DNA from: JACQHM01 sp964535215
GTDB lineage: Bacteria > Methylomirabilota > Methylomirabilia > Methylomirabilales > JACQHM01
NCBI GenBank assembly: GCA_964535215.1
Contig: CAZHST010000019.1
Location: 1 to 64,000, forward strand
Reading direction: 5' to 3'
DNA: 64,000 bases
In this document: positions 32,282-40,768 of the stretch, one piece after another
How positions within the stretch are numbered: position 1 is the first letter of the stretch
How the letters are laid out: every line of letters starts with the position of its first letter
Program-made: the position numbers and the translations under genes
The notes under the pieces: model-generated
Databases searched by the model: none
What the model was told of the DNA's origin: nothing
The model's input: only the letters and a program-made list of their open reading frames with translations

Positions 32282-32439
32282 CGTCTCCTCTCCGGTCCGT
32301 CTTCAGGGGGAGCCTCTTAATCTTACCCTACCACAAGAGATCGCGGGAAGACAAGGCCTTGAACCCCGGCTTGAGGCGACGGATGCCCGGGCACCAAGGG
32401 GAAAATGTTGCGGGGGCGGCGAAACCTCCAGGATGAGCG

Positions 32440-33213
32440 TCAGGGAGGCGACAGCCCAAGTTCCCTCCCCTCCACCGGAAGCCGGGGGAGGACCTTCAAC
32501 ACCTCCGGGAGGCTCCCGATGATCCCATCGGTCGCCTCAGGGATGGGAGGAGGGTCTTCCCCCTGCCGGAGCCAGAGGGCGAACATCCCGGCCCTCTTGG
32601 CACCGGCCACATCCGTCTGAGGATCATCCCCGATGTGAACGGCCTGGGAAGGTTTCACGCCAAGGAGACCAAGGGTGTGGATGAAGATCCGGGGATTCGG
32701 CTTCCGGAGCCGAAGCTCATTGGAGAAGCTTAAGGCATCGAAGAACTGGAAGATACCGAGGCGCTCCAGGACGATCCGGAGCATCGCCCCGGGGGTCCTC
32801 CCCGTGTTGCAGATCAGGCCGAGCTTCAACCCCCTTTCCCGCAAGGCCTTGAGGGTCTCGACGGCTCCATCATTTAAGGCCGGCATGATTGTCAACACCG
32901 GGGAGGTGTAGGCTTCTTCCAGCCTCCGCATCGTCTCCTCGCCGAAGGAAATGGGAAGTTCCGGATCCAGGCTCTGGAGCAGAAGCTGAACCTGTTCCCT
33001 CGGGCTGATGTCTACCTGATTCTGCCAGATCGTTTCCAGCTTTCGGCCAACGGCCTGATAGGCCTCCTCGAGCTCGGACGGGCTGATCGGATAGCCCTTT
33101 TCCCCCAGCACCTCCCTCACCCTTTCAAGCCGAAGCTCTTTCCCCCGCCGGAGATCCTCGGGGGTCTCCAGGATCAGGGTCTGCCAGAGGTCGAAGGTCA
33201 CCGCCTGGATCAT
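32440..33213 (-). CDS. HAD-superfamily phosphatase
   Basis: A 257-residue hydrolase. The nucleophile motif is DLWQTL (a tryptophan replacing the usual Gly/Asp-neighbour), motif II is CNTGRT, and motifs III/IV are KPNPRIF and HIGDDPQTDVAGAKRAGM. A helical cap (about 20-100) places it in the Cof/dehalogenase-like subclass I. Substrate unknown; sugar or nucleotide phosphates are possible. The ATG at 33213 is chosen over one 16 codons upstream because it gives the family N-terminus. Confidence 0.88.
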   Translation of the reverse strand: MIQAVTFDLWQTLILETPEDLRRGKELRLERVREVLGEKGYPISPSELEEAYQAVGRKLETIWQNQVDISPREQVQLLLQSLDPELPISFGEETMRRLEEAYTSPVLTIMPALNDGAVETLKALRERGLKLGLICNTGRTPGAMLRIVLERLGIFQFFDALSFSNELRLRKPNPRIFIHTLGLLGVKPSQAVHIGDDPQTDVAGAKRAGMFALWLRQGEDPPPIPEATDGIIGSLPEVLKVLPRLPVEGRELGLSPP

Positions 33214-33223
33214 GAAAGACCCC

Positions 33224-33715
33224 TTACTCGTGGGCGAGCCATGAAACCAGCCACCCGGCAAAAGGAGGCATCAGGATGCTCACCAACACCCTGAAGAGCA
33301 CGAAGCGGGGACCCAACAGGGGGAATTCCCAGGCGATCAGCCGATGCACCCCCAGGAGGGCCCAACTGGTTAAGTACGAGACCAACGGTCCCATCCCGGC
33401 CCCCGATTGGTAGAGGGAGGCTACAATGGGGAAGCTCAAGAGCGGGCCCCCTGGCGTAAAAACCCCGGCCAGGCTGGCAATCAGGAGCCCTTTCCAGCCC
33501 GAGCCTCGGCCGATCCACCGGACGATGAACTCCTTCGGGATCAGGACCTGGATTAACCCCGAGATGGCAAAGGCAAAGAGGAGTCGGGGGGCCACGCTCA
33601 AAAGAAGCTCCCCTCCCGCTTTGAGGCCGTCCAGGGCCAGGGTCTGCCCCCTGGATAAAGCGATCACGAAGAGGATCAGGGCGATGAGACCCATCACGAC
33701 CGTCGAAAGCTCCAT
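33224..33715 (-). CDS. Small permease (DUF318/ArsP-like, half-length)
   Basis: A 163-residue membrane protein with four or five helices. The motif LAGVFTPGGPLLSFPIVASL is the glycine-proline signature of DUF318/ArsP permeases. Those are usually about 300 residues with two such repeats; here there is one. Either it dimerises or it is a naturally short subfamily. It lies 10 bases before the HAD phosphatase gene. Substrate unknown. Confidence 0.7.
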   Translation of the reverse strand: MELSTVVMGLIALILFVIALSRGQTLALDGLKAGGELLLSVAPRLLFAFAISGLIQVLIPKEFIVRWIGRGSGWKGLLIASLAGVFTPGGPLLSFPIVASLYQSGAGMGPLVSYLTSWALLGVHRLIAWEFPLLGPRFVLFRVLVSILMPPFAGWLVSWLAHE

Positions 33716-33795
33716 GGCTCCCCCCTTCGATTCAGGATCCCGTGGTCGGTGATTGGGGCCCTGTTTTCCTCTGATCACCAATCACGAATCGCTGC

Positions 33796-35517
33796 TCACC
33801 GGATTTTTAGACTGCGCATCCGGTTGATGGCAAAGGCGATCTCGAAGATCCTGGGCTTGGCCAGATTCCCCACCTTAAAGGGGGAGAGGATATCGAGGCC
33901 GTGGCGCTCCAGGTCCTCCATGAGATGGGAGAGCCCCTCCTTCAAGGAGAAGCCGCGGGTGGCATAGTGGACCGCATAGTAGTGGATCGCCTCGCCGATC
34001 GCCCTTGTCTGGGAGAGGTCAACCAGTTGCTCCACCGCGGAAAGATCGATGGCCGTCGTCCCGAAGAGGATGCTCTTCAAACCCTTGGCATCGATCTTGA
34101 CCTCCCGACTCCCCCGGCTGGGGTCGAAGCTCTCGGGGAGGGGACACCTTCGGGGAAGCGGTCCAAAGGTCTCCCCTCCCTCAAGCCTCCGCCTTGTGGG
34201 GAAGGCCTGGACAATCTCCTTCGCCTGCTTCGTGACCGAAAGGGGCCGGTACTCATCCAGCATGAGGACAATGTCGGCCACGTCGAAGTAGTCCCCGCTT
34301 CCGCCCATGACCAGGATGGTGGACACCCCGTGCTCCTCGTAGAGACGGCGGACCTGATCCACGAAGGGGGTGATCGGCTCCTTCGCCTTGGCGACTAAGG
34401 CCTGCATCCTGGCATCCCGGATCATGAAGTTTGTGGCCGAGGTGTCCTCGTCAATGAGCAAAAGCTTCGCCCCCATCTCCAGGGCCTCCATGATGTTCGC
34501 CGCCTGGGAGGTGGAGCCGCTGGCATTCTCGGTGGAGAAGGCTTTCGTGTCCTTGCTGAAGGGCAGGTTCTGGATGAAGGGGGAGATATCCACCTTCTCG
34601 ATGAACCGGCCATCCTCCGCCCGGATCTTGACCGCCTCGGGGATCGTCACGACCCCCTCCCGCCCGTCGCCAGGGATGTGATTGTACACGCCTCGCTCCA
34701 AAGCCCGGAGGAGGGTGGACTTCCCGTGGAAGCCCCCTCCCACGATGAGGGTGACCCCCTTCGGGATGCCCATTCCCCGGATTGGCCCCATGTTGGGCCT
34801 TTTGAGCTCCACCTCCAGATCGGGGGGGGACTGGAACGGGACCGCCACCTCCCCTTTCCCGGCGAGGAGGGGCCGGTCGTCCACACCGCTCCGCCTAGGG
34901 AGGACCGCGCCGTTCGCCACGAAGGCCACGAGGCCCCTCTCGTCCAGTTGCCCCCGGAGGGCCTCCTGGTCCTCGACGACCTCGACATGCTCCCGAAGGC
35001 TCCTCGCGGGGAGGTTCCTGTAGAAAAGGGCCCGGCGGACGATCTGGGGAAGCTCCTGAAAGAACATCTCTTCCGCCTGCCTTCCCAGGATAGTCCTCCC
35101 GGCGGCAGGGAGGCCCATGACAAACCGGGCTTCCAGGAAGTCCGTCTCAACGACGACGGCGTTCCGCTCCAGGACCTCCTGGCCGCCGGCATCAATCATG
35201 AAGAGGCCGCTCCGGCCCGTCCCCCGCCTCCCCTTGATCACCTCATCAATGGCCCGATCGAAGGCCCTGGCCAGAAAATCCCCCAGGGCGATCTTTCTGA
35301 TCTTGTTCGCATACAGGTCTTGAGGAAAGGCGGCCTGGGCCATCCTGACCCTGACGCTGACCCGGGAAGGGGCGGCGAAAGGATCCCCCTGGACATGATC
35401 AATGGAGAGGAGATACTCGCCGAAGTCGTAGACCCCTTTGATGTCCTGATACGCCTTGTACCCTCTCCCGTCAATCCGGGAAAGGATCTGGCGAAGCTCC
35501 TGGCTTCCACGAACCAT
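33796..35517 (-). CDS. Predicted ABC-class ATPase (COG3044)
   Basis: A 573-residue soluble protein. An N-terminal alpha-beta domain (1-230) is followed by an ABC-like ATPase. The P-loop is GGGFHGKST, with the variant FHGKS typical of this group, and the Walker B is LLLIDEDTSATNFMI. The signature motif is GSTSQA rather than LSGGQ. A C-terminal helical part follows. No membrane partner is adjacent, so it is not a transporter; the family is of unknown role. The ATG at 35517 follows AGGAAGGG; it sits 11 bases after the MFS gene. Confidence 0.85.
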   Translation of the reverse strand: MVRGSQELRQILSRIDGRGYKAYQDIKGVYDFGEYLLSIDHVQGDPFAAPSRVSVRVRMAQAAFPQDLYANKIRKIALGDFLARAFDRAIDEVIKGRRGTGRSGLFMIDAGGQEVLERNAVVVETDFLEARFVMGLPAAGRTILGRQAEEMFFQELPQIVRRALFYRNLPARSLREHVEVVEDQEALRGQLDERGLVAFVANGAVLPRRSGVDDRPLLAGKGEVAVPFQSPPDLEVELKRPNMGPIRGMGIPKGVTLIVGGGFHGKSTLLRALERGVYNHIPGDGREGVVTIPEAVKIRAEDGRFIEKVDISPFIQNLPFSKDTKAFSTENASGSTSQAANIMEALEMGAKLLLIDEDTSATNFMIRDARMQALVAKAKEPITPFVDQVRRLYEEHGVSTILVMGGSGDYFDVADIVLMLDEYRPLSVTKQAKEIVQAFPTRRRLEGGETFGPLPRRCPLPESFDPSRGSREVKIDAKGLKSILFGTTAIDLSAVEQLVDLSQTRAIGEAIHYYAVHYATRGFSLKEGLSHLMEDLERHGLDILSPFKVGNLAKPRIFEIAFAINRMRSLKIR

Positions 35518-35528
35518 GTTTCCCTTCC

Positions 35529-36749
35529 TCACCGTTTGATGGTCTCACCCGGGACCAGGGCGAAGAAGAACCCCAAAAGGGCCACCATCGCCCCGAGGTA
35601 GAATCCCCCGGTCAACGAACCCGTCAGATCCCTGATCCAGCCGGTGATAACCGGTGCGACAATGGCCGAGAGGACGCTGATAAAGGAGAAGACACCGATG
35701 GCCGTTCCCATAGCCTCAGGTTTTGTGGCCAGGACCCGATCGCCAACCCAGGCGATGGCCACCGGATCCCAGGCAAGCTTCCCGAAGAGCCCGTAGGCCA
35801 GGAGACCCAGGATGAGGCCCAGCTGGCTTCTGACATGGGCCAGGGCGAAGATGCTCGTCGCCGCCAGGGGGAAGAGGACCAGGGTCAGACGCTTCCTCCC
35901 GACCCGATCGGTGAGCCGACCGGCCGCTAAACTCGCCGGGATGGCAGCCAGGGCGATGAGCCCCGTATAGACCCCCGAGGCCGTGAGGCCCAGCCCCCGC
36001 TCGGTTTGGAAGAAGGTCGGCCCCCAGATCAGGGTCACCCAGTACCCGTAGAGGGAGCAGAACCCGGCCGCGTTCAAGCAGAGGAGGTCCCGATCCTTCA
36101 GCACGGCCAGGATCGAGGGGTTCCTCCTGGCAGGGGACCGGACATCCCGGATCAGCCGGTGATACACCGCAGCAACGAGGAACGTCGGAACGGCCAGGAC
36201 GAGAAAAGGGAAGCGCCAGCTTCCCGCCCCATGGTAGAGGGGGCCAGCCAGGGCCAATCCTGCGGCCAGGCCCACGGACATGCCGGAGCCGATGATGGCC
36301 GAGCTGAAGCCCCGCATCCTGCGCGGGACCGTATACATGGTCAGGCTGTAGGCCATCGGATAGTAGGCTCCCACCCCAACCCCATGGAGGGCCACGAAGG
36401 TGATCAAGGTGAGGTAACTCCCCGCGAAAAGCCCGATGGCCCCGATCCCGATCGCCGCCACAAAGGAGAAGAGGACCAGGACCCGCTTCAGCCCCAACCG
36501 ATCCCCCAGCAGCCCGGAGGTCAGTTGGGCCGTCGTGTAGAACAGGAAGTAGGCGCTGGTGATCCCCCCCATCTCCGCCCCCGAGAGCCGGAACTCCCTG
36601 CCGATCACCGGGAGCATCGGGTAAAGGACCGTCCGGTCCGCGTAGACCACCGCCCATCCCAGGCAGAACAGGACGATGACCCGGGAGACATAGGCCATCT
36701 CGAACGGTGGGGCCTCTTCGACGACCGGCTGGGGCAGGGGGTCCTTCAC
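35529..36749 (-). CDS. Major facilitator superfamily transporter
   Basis: A 406-residue carrier with 12 predicted helices. Loop 2-3 carries GLLGDRLGLKR and loop 8-9 GRLTDRVGRKR, the duplicated MFS motif A. The helix 1 region VVYADRTVLYPMLPVIGREF resembles the anion:cation symporter and sugar-acid carriers. Together with the dehydrogenase encoded 12 bases upstream it could import and oxidise a sugar acid. Start is a GTG; an internal ATG at codon 18 is possible. Confidence 0.9.
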   Translation of the reverse strand: MKDPLPQPVVEEAPPFEMAYVSRVIVLFCLGWAVVYADRTVLYPMLPVIGREFRLSGAEMGGITSAYFLFYTTAQLTSGLLGDRLGLKRVLVLFSFVAAIGIGAIGLFAGSYLTLITFVALHGVGVGAYYPMAYSLTMYTVPRRMRGFSSAIIGSGMSVGLAAGLALAGPLYHGAGSWRFPFLVLAVPTFLVAAVYHRLIRDVRSPARRNPSILAVLKDRDLLCLNAAGFCSLYGYWVTLIWGPTFFQTERGLGLTASGVYTGLIALAAIPASLAAGRLTDRVGRKRLTLVLFPLAATSIFALAHVRSQLGLILGLLAYGLFGKLAWDPVAIAWVGDRVLATKPEAMGTAIGVFSFISVLSAIVAPVITGWIRDLTGSLTGGFYLGAMVALLGFFFALVPGETIKR

Positions 36750-36761
36750 GGGATGGGGCCT

Positions 36762-37538
36762 CTACACGGCAGACCAGCCCCCGTCCACCAGGAAGGTCTG
36801 GCCGGTGACATAATCGGAGGCATCGGAGGCCAGATAGATCGCCAGCGGGGCCACGTCCTGGGGGACCCCAAGCCGCTTCAACGGGATGGCATCGGCGAGC
36901 CGCCTGGCCTCCTCAGGGTGGGCCTCAAAGTAGGCCCGGTTCAGATCGGTTCTGATCGTCCCGGGGGCGATGGCGTTCACGTTGATGTGGTACGGGGCCC
37001 ACTCAAGGGCAAAGGCCCGGGTCAGTTGGGAGACGGCGGCCTTGGTGGCCGAATAGAAGCCCCGCTCGGGAAGGGCCATGACCGCGATCACCGAGGAGAT
37101 GTTGATGACCTTCCCCTTCCTCCGCTCCTTCATGGGCCGCCCAACGGCAACGCTGGTCAGATAGAGACCCTTGAGGTTGATGGCATACTGGCGATCCAGG
37201 TCCTCCTCGGAGATCGCCTCCACAGGCCCCCGGACCACGATCCCGGCATTGTTTACCAGGATGTCAATCCTCCCCCACTCCTGAAGGACCTTCTGGACCA
37301 TCTGTTCGACGGAGGTTTTCTCGGAGACATCCGTTGGAACGGCAAGGGCCTTGGCCCCGGCCTCGACGAGCTTCCTGGCCGCCTCCTGTCCCTCCCGCTC
37401 ACTCCGGTTGGCGATGACGATCCAGGCCCCGGCATCGGCCAGCGCCCCGGCAATCGCAAAGCCGATCCCCCGACTCCCCCCCGTGACGATCGCCACCCGT
37501 CCTTCCAGATTGAAATATTTCTTCAGGTTGTCACCCAT
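36762..37538 (-). CDS. SDR-family dehydrogenase (gluconate 5-dehydrogenase-like)
   Basis: A 258-residue short-chain dehydrogenase. The cofactor motif is TGGSRGIG (19-26), NNAG (97-99) is the structural motif, and the catalytic set is S148/S149, Y162 and K166 (YSATK). The C-terminal GQTFLVDGGWS is typical. Closest in layout to gluconate 5-dehydrogenase and similar polyol enzymes; substrate not proven. A 31-codon frame overlaps its start from the vapC side and is probably not a gene. Confidence 0.88.
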   Translation of the reverse strand: MGDNLKKYFNLEGRVAIVTGGSRGIGFAIAGALADAGAWIVIANRSEREGQEAARKLVEAGAKALAVPTDVSEKTSVEQMVQKVLQEWGRIDILVNNAGIVVRGPVEAISEEDLDRQYAINLKGLYLTSVAVGRPMKERRKGKVINISSVIAVMALPERGFYSATKAAVSQLTRAFALEWAPYHINVNAIAPGTIRTDLNRAYFEAHPEEARRLADAIPLKRLGVPQDVAPLAIYLASDASDYVTGQTFLVDGGWSAV

Positions 37539-37614
37539 CCGCTCCCCCTCATCTCCTCCATGGCCATGACCTTCGTGAGGAATTCAATGCTGGCTTTGGA
37601 GCGGGCCTTGAGCT

Positions 37615-38037
37615 TCATGAAACCTTTCCCGCTAACGCATGAGGGGAGAGAACTTTGAGGCCTTTGATCCGGCCGAAGGGCTCAACGTTGCGGGTGAGAA
37701 GCGGAAGATTCCGTGAAAGGCAGATTCCAGCGATCAAAGAGTCCCCTGCCCCAATCTCCTTCCCCTGCTGCCGCAACCGCACCGCAATCTCTCCGGCCCT
37801 CTTGGCGGCATCGAGGGTCAGAGATAAACACTCAATGTCTTCAAATAAGTCGTCCAGCCTTCGCTTGAGTGGAAGGGCTTTGGCCCCAGCCCAGAGCTCA
37901 TAGGCATTAACGGCCGTGATGAAGGCTTTGTTAACTTCGATGAGCATCCTAACCACCCCAACCGATGGCTCCTTGTTGTTGAGAAAGTCTATCACAACAT
38001 CTGTATCCAGGACTACCCCGCTCGCCATTTGGTCCAT
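37615..38037 (-). CDS. vapC: VapC-family PIN-domain toxin
   Basis: A 140-residue ribonuclease. The acidic residues are D11/D13 (LDTDVVIDFL), E47 (NAYELWAG) and D99 (GAGDSLIAG), which bind magnesium in PIN nucleases. VapC toxins cleave tRNA or rRNA when freed from the antitoxin. The ATG at 38037 overlaps the antitoxin coding region, consistent with coupled translation; an ATG at 38028 is possible. The cognate VapB-like gene is directly upstream. Confidence 0.9.
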   Translation of the reverse strand: MDQMASGVVLDTDVVIDFLNNKEPSVGVVRMLIEVNKAFITAVNAYELWAGAKALPLKRRLDDLFEDIECLSLTLDAAKRAGEIAVRLRQQGKEIGAGDSLIAGICLSRNLPLLTRNVEPFGRIKGLKVLSPHALAGKVS

Positions 38038-38258
38038 AAACCCTGGATCTCCTTCCTCATCTTCTCTGCTTGCTCATCCGTTAAGATCCCTTGAAGCTTC
38101 AGGGATGCCTTCATCCTGGCCTGTCCTTTCTCGACCGCCTTCAGATAGAAGTCGATGGCTTCTTGGATGATAGCAGAGTAGCCCCTGAGGCCCCGCTTAG
38201 CCGCTAATGCTAAGAGCGCCGCCCGCTGCTCATCGGTGATCTCGACAGTCGTCCTCAC
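38013..38258 (-). CDS. vapB: Antitoxin of the VapB/RHH type
   Basis: An 81-residue protein. The first 40 residues (MRTTVEITDEQRAALLALAAK) read as a ribbon-helix-helix-type DNA-binding domain, and the rest is charged and helical (QAEKMRKEIQGLW) to wrap the toxin. It starts at GTG 38258 with AGGAGGTGAT upstream. It should bind the toxin and its own promoter. A strong promoter (38289-38317) lies just upstream. Confidence 0.82.
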   Translation of the reverse strand: MRTTVEITDEQRAALLALAAKRGLRGYSAIIQEAIDFYLKAVEKGQARMKASLKLQGILTDEQAEKMRKEIQGLWTKWRAG

Positions 38259-38288
38259 GGCCCATCACCTCCTGGTGGGTTATGATGC

Positions 38289-38317
38289 ATTTTAATACTT
38301 CAATGCCCACCTGTCAA
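38289..38317 (-). promoter_or_regulatory. Promoter of vapBC
   Basis: On the minus strand, -35 TTGACA (38312-38317), a 17-base spacer and -10 TAAAAT (38289-38294). The -35 overlaps the stop codon of the HAD gene upstream. The -10 is followed by a short A/T-rich stretch where the antitoxin may bind. Confidence 0.75.
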
Positions 38318-38883
38318 CTGTCGAGGGCGGCGATGACCGCTAGGGCTTCCCCCCAAGAGTGGATCCGCCGGACGCCGGAAGGAAGAGAACCCTGGTTCCA
38401 GGGCTTGTCAAAGAGGAGGACACAGACGGGGAGCTCGGCCAGGGCGAGGGCCACGGAGAGCTCGTCCTCTACAAAGACCTGAAGCTTAAGCTCCGTGACG
38501 GTCTTCTTCTTGTACTCGCTTACCAACTCCGTATCCTTGTAGAAGATCGCCTCGAAACAGGAAAGGAGCCCCTGCTTCTCCAACCAGCGTCGGGTGACCT
38601 CCCCATGTTGGGGGAGGCGGCCGGTGACGATGTAGAGCCGGTGACCGGCCTGCCGGAGGGCTTCCACCGTGGCCTTCGCCCCCGGAAGGAGGGGACGGCG
38701 CTCCAGGAAGCCCTCTTCCTCCAACCGGTTGAAGAAGCGCCCCCAGGCCTCATCGGGGATCTCGGGGAACCGTCTGGGGAGGTCCCAGGCCGCCTCTTCA
38801 AGAGGAATCCGGATGCCGAAGGAGCCGGCGAATTCCTCCAGGTAGCCTGGCAAGGACTCGGTCAGGATGTCGTCTAGATCCAT
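38314..38883 (-). CDS. HAD-superfamily 5'-nucleotidase-like phosphatase
   Basis: A protein of 189 residues from ATG 38883. The nucleophile pair is D2/D4 (DLDDILTE), motif II is IVTGRL, and the acidic motif is FVEDE. This is the 5'(3')-deoxyribonucleotidase-like group. The ATG lacks a ribosome site. Five codons upstream an ATC (38896-38898) has AGGAGG seven bases before it, and the extra residues (LKIG before MDLDD) complete the usual beta-strand 1. I suspect the ATC is the real start, giving 194 residues. Probable cleaner of nucleotide monophosphates. Confidence 0.78.
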   Translation of the reverse strand: MDLDDILTESLPGYLEEFAGSFGIRIPLEEAAWDLPRRFPEIPDEAWGRFFNRLEEEGFLERRPLLPGAKATVEALRQAGHRLYIVTGRLPQHGEVTRRWLEKQGLLSCFEAIFYKDTELVSEYKKKTVTELKLQVFVEDELSVALALAELPVCVLLFDKPWNQGSLPSGVRRIHSWGEALAVIAALDS

Positions 38884-38912
38884 CCCGATCTTTAAGATGG
38901 CTCACCCTCCTT

Positions 38913-38951
38913 CAGCAAAAAGAACGCCTCCACCCCCAGGGGGTGAAGGCG
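38913..38951 (-). terminator. Intrinsic terminator of the amidase gene / attenuator before the HAD gene
   Basis: The arms CGCCTCCACCCCC (38925-38937) and GGGGGTGAAGGCG (38939-38951) pair with one mismatch. On the minus strand the stem is followed by a T-rich run (TTCTTTTT). It lies 36 bases past the amidase stop and 15-30 bases before the HAD ribosome site, so HAD expression may depend on read-through. Confidence 0.75.
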
Positions 38952-38987
38952 GTGACCTCAGATGGGTGTTTTGCCCGTCAAGCCCAC

Positions 38988-40637
38988 CTACGGCGTCGGG
39001 TCAGTGGGGAGAAACTGCGGTGGTCTCCGGTACCGGGTCGCCTGTTCAAACGCATACGCGAGCTTGATGAGCGTTGGCTCACTCCAGGCTCCGCCAATGA
39101 AGGAAATCCCGATGGGGATGCCGAAAAGATAGCCGGCCGGGACCGTGATATGGGGATACCCGGCGGCGGCCGCGACCGAGGGTGCCCAATGTTTCGTGGC
39201 CCAGGCCGGCAGCAGGTGATCCCCCAGAACCAGGTCAATCGGCATGATCGGGCCCAGGGTAGGGGCCACAATCGCATCCAGGTTGTATTTCCTCAAGGTG
39301 GCGTCAATCCCTTCTGTGGCGGCCAGCCTGCGGCATTCCTCCCGGGCTTTCAGATAGGCCGGATCCGTCAAGGGGCCTCCCTTCTCCTCCGCCAGCTTGA
39401 AGAACTCCTGCTCAAAGTAGGGCATCTCCTTATCCCGGTGTTGCTCATTGAACGCGATGAGATCCTTGAGCGTCTGGGGTCCTGTGGACGACCGTTCCTG
39501 GAGATACTTGGCGAGACCGGCCTTTAACTCATACAGGAAGATGGTCACCTCACATCCCCCGAATTGTCCCGCCGTCTCGATGTTGGCCGGATCCACGATA
39601 ATGGCCCCCTGCTTCTTCATCACCTCGATGCTCCGGTTGATGAGGGCATCGACCTTTTCGTGGTAGCCAAAGTAGTTGCGGGCCACGCCGATCCGGGCCC
39701 CCTTCAGACCGTTGGGGTCGAGGAACTGGGTATAATCCGTGTAGGCCTTTCCCCGGGACGCCTCGGTCGTGGGATCCCGCGGGTCCACGCCGGTCAGCAC
39801 CCCGAGCACCGTCGCCGCATCGGCCACGGTGCGGGCCATGGGCCCGACAACATCCTGACTGGGAGCGCCAGGGATGACCCCGGATCGGCTGACCAACCCC
39901 AGCGTGGGCTTGATTCCCACAAGGGAGTTAGCGGCCGAGGGACAGACGATGGAGCCATCCGTTTCCGTGCCCAGGGCCACCGGAACCAGGTTGGCGGCCA
40001 CCGCCGCCCCCGAACCGGAGCTGGACCCACACGGACTGCGGGTCAGGATGTAGGGGTTCTTGGTCTGCCCCCCCCGGGCGCTCCAGCCGCTGGAGGCCCG
40101 GGTGGAGCGGAAGTAGGCCCACTCGCTCATATTGGCCTTCCCCAGGATAATGGCCCCCGCCTCCCGGAGCTTCTGGACCACAAAGGCATCCCGCTTCACG
40201 GGCACATCTTCCAAGGCGTAGGAGCCGGCGGTGGTGTGCAACCGATCGGCCGTGTCGATATTGTCCTTGAGCAGGATGGGGATGCCGTGGAGCGGACCGC
40301 GAACCTTCCCCTGGCGGCGTTCCTGGTCCCGTTGATCGGCGATGGACAACGCTTCGGGGTTCACCTCCAGAAACGACTTGAGGGCTGGCCCCTGCCGATC
40401 AATCTCCTCAATCCGCTTCAGGTACAGCTCGACGATTGAACGGGCCGTATACTTGCCGGTCCGCATCCCCTCCTGGAGTTCGGCAATGGTCACCTCCTCC
40501 AGCTCAAAGGCCCTCGCCGCCGCGGGGAAGAAAAGGGTGAACGCCAGAGCAACCACGACCCCCACCACGGCGTATGGCAGCCCATCCTTAAGCCTCCTCC
40601 TGAGATCCCCGGATCGCCCTTCAGTACCATGCTTCAT
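38988..40637 (-). CDS. Secreted amidase (amidase-signature family)
   Basis: A 549-residue enzyme with the Ser-cisSer-Lys triad: K124 (LLKDN), cis-Ser S205 in CGSSSGSG and nucleophile S229 (ETDGSI). Residues 1-43 form a long signal peptide (basic stretch, then VVGVVVALAFTLFFPAAARA). Amidase-signature enzymes hydrolyse amides; secreted members with this plan act on peptide or indole amides or related compounds. I cannot name the substrate. The ATG at 40637 follows GAGGGAAGG; the frame is open 67 codons upstream without coding features. Confidence 0.9.
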   Translation of the reverse strand: MKHGTEGRSGDLRRRLKDGLPYAVVGVVVALAFTLFFPAAARAFELEEVTIAELQEGMRTGKYTARSIVELYLKRIEEIDRQGPALKSFLEVNPEALSIADQRDQERRQGKVRGPLHGIPILLKDNIDTADRLHTTAGSYALEDVPVKRDAFVVQKLREAGAIILGKANMSEWAYFRSTRASSGWSARGGQTKNPYILTRSPCGSSSGSGAAVAANLVPVALGTETDGSIVCPSAANSLVGIKPTLGLVSRSGVIPGAPSQDVVGPMARTVADAATVLGVLTGVDPRDPTTEASRGKAYTDYTQFLDPNGLKGARIGVARNYFGYHEKVDALINRSIEVMKKQGAIIVDPANIETAGQFGGCEVTIFLYELKAGLAKYLQERSSTGPQTLKDLIAFNEQHRDKEMPYFEQEFFKLAEEKGGPLTDPAYLKAREECRRLAATEGIDATLRKYNLDAIVAPTLGPIMPIDLVLGDHLLPAWATKHWAPSVAAAAGYPHITVPAGYLFGIPIGISFIGGAWSEPTLIKLAYAFEQATRYRRPPQFLPTDPTP

Positions 40638-40768
40638 GCCTTCCTCCCTTGCCTCCAAAAGGTTTATGGCTTTGCTTCCCATCCTCCTCACCTGACGGCA
40701 AGGATACTTTTCTCGACGACACCCCCGGGTGTCAAAGGTTTTGGGTTTCCTCCGAACGGCTTCTCCCC

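Noticed and set aside
37523..37618. A 31-codon frame (minus strand) bridging vapC and the SDR gene
   Set aside because: Its ATG overlaps the vapC stop and its end overlaps the SDR start, but the peptide has no recognisable features.
40722..40737. GACACCC/GGGTGTC inverted repeat after the helicase gene
   Set aside because: No T-run on either strand; may be chance.
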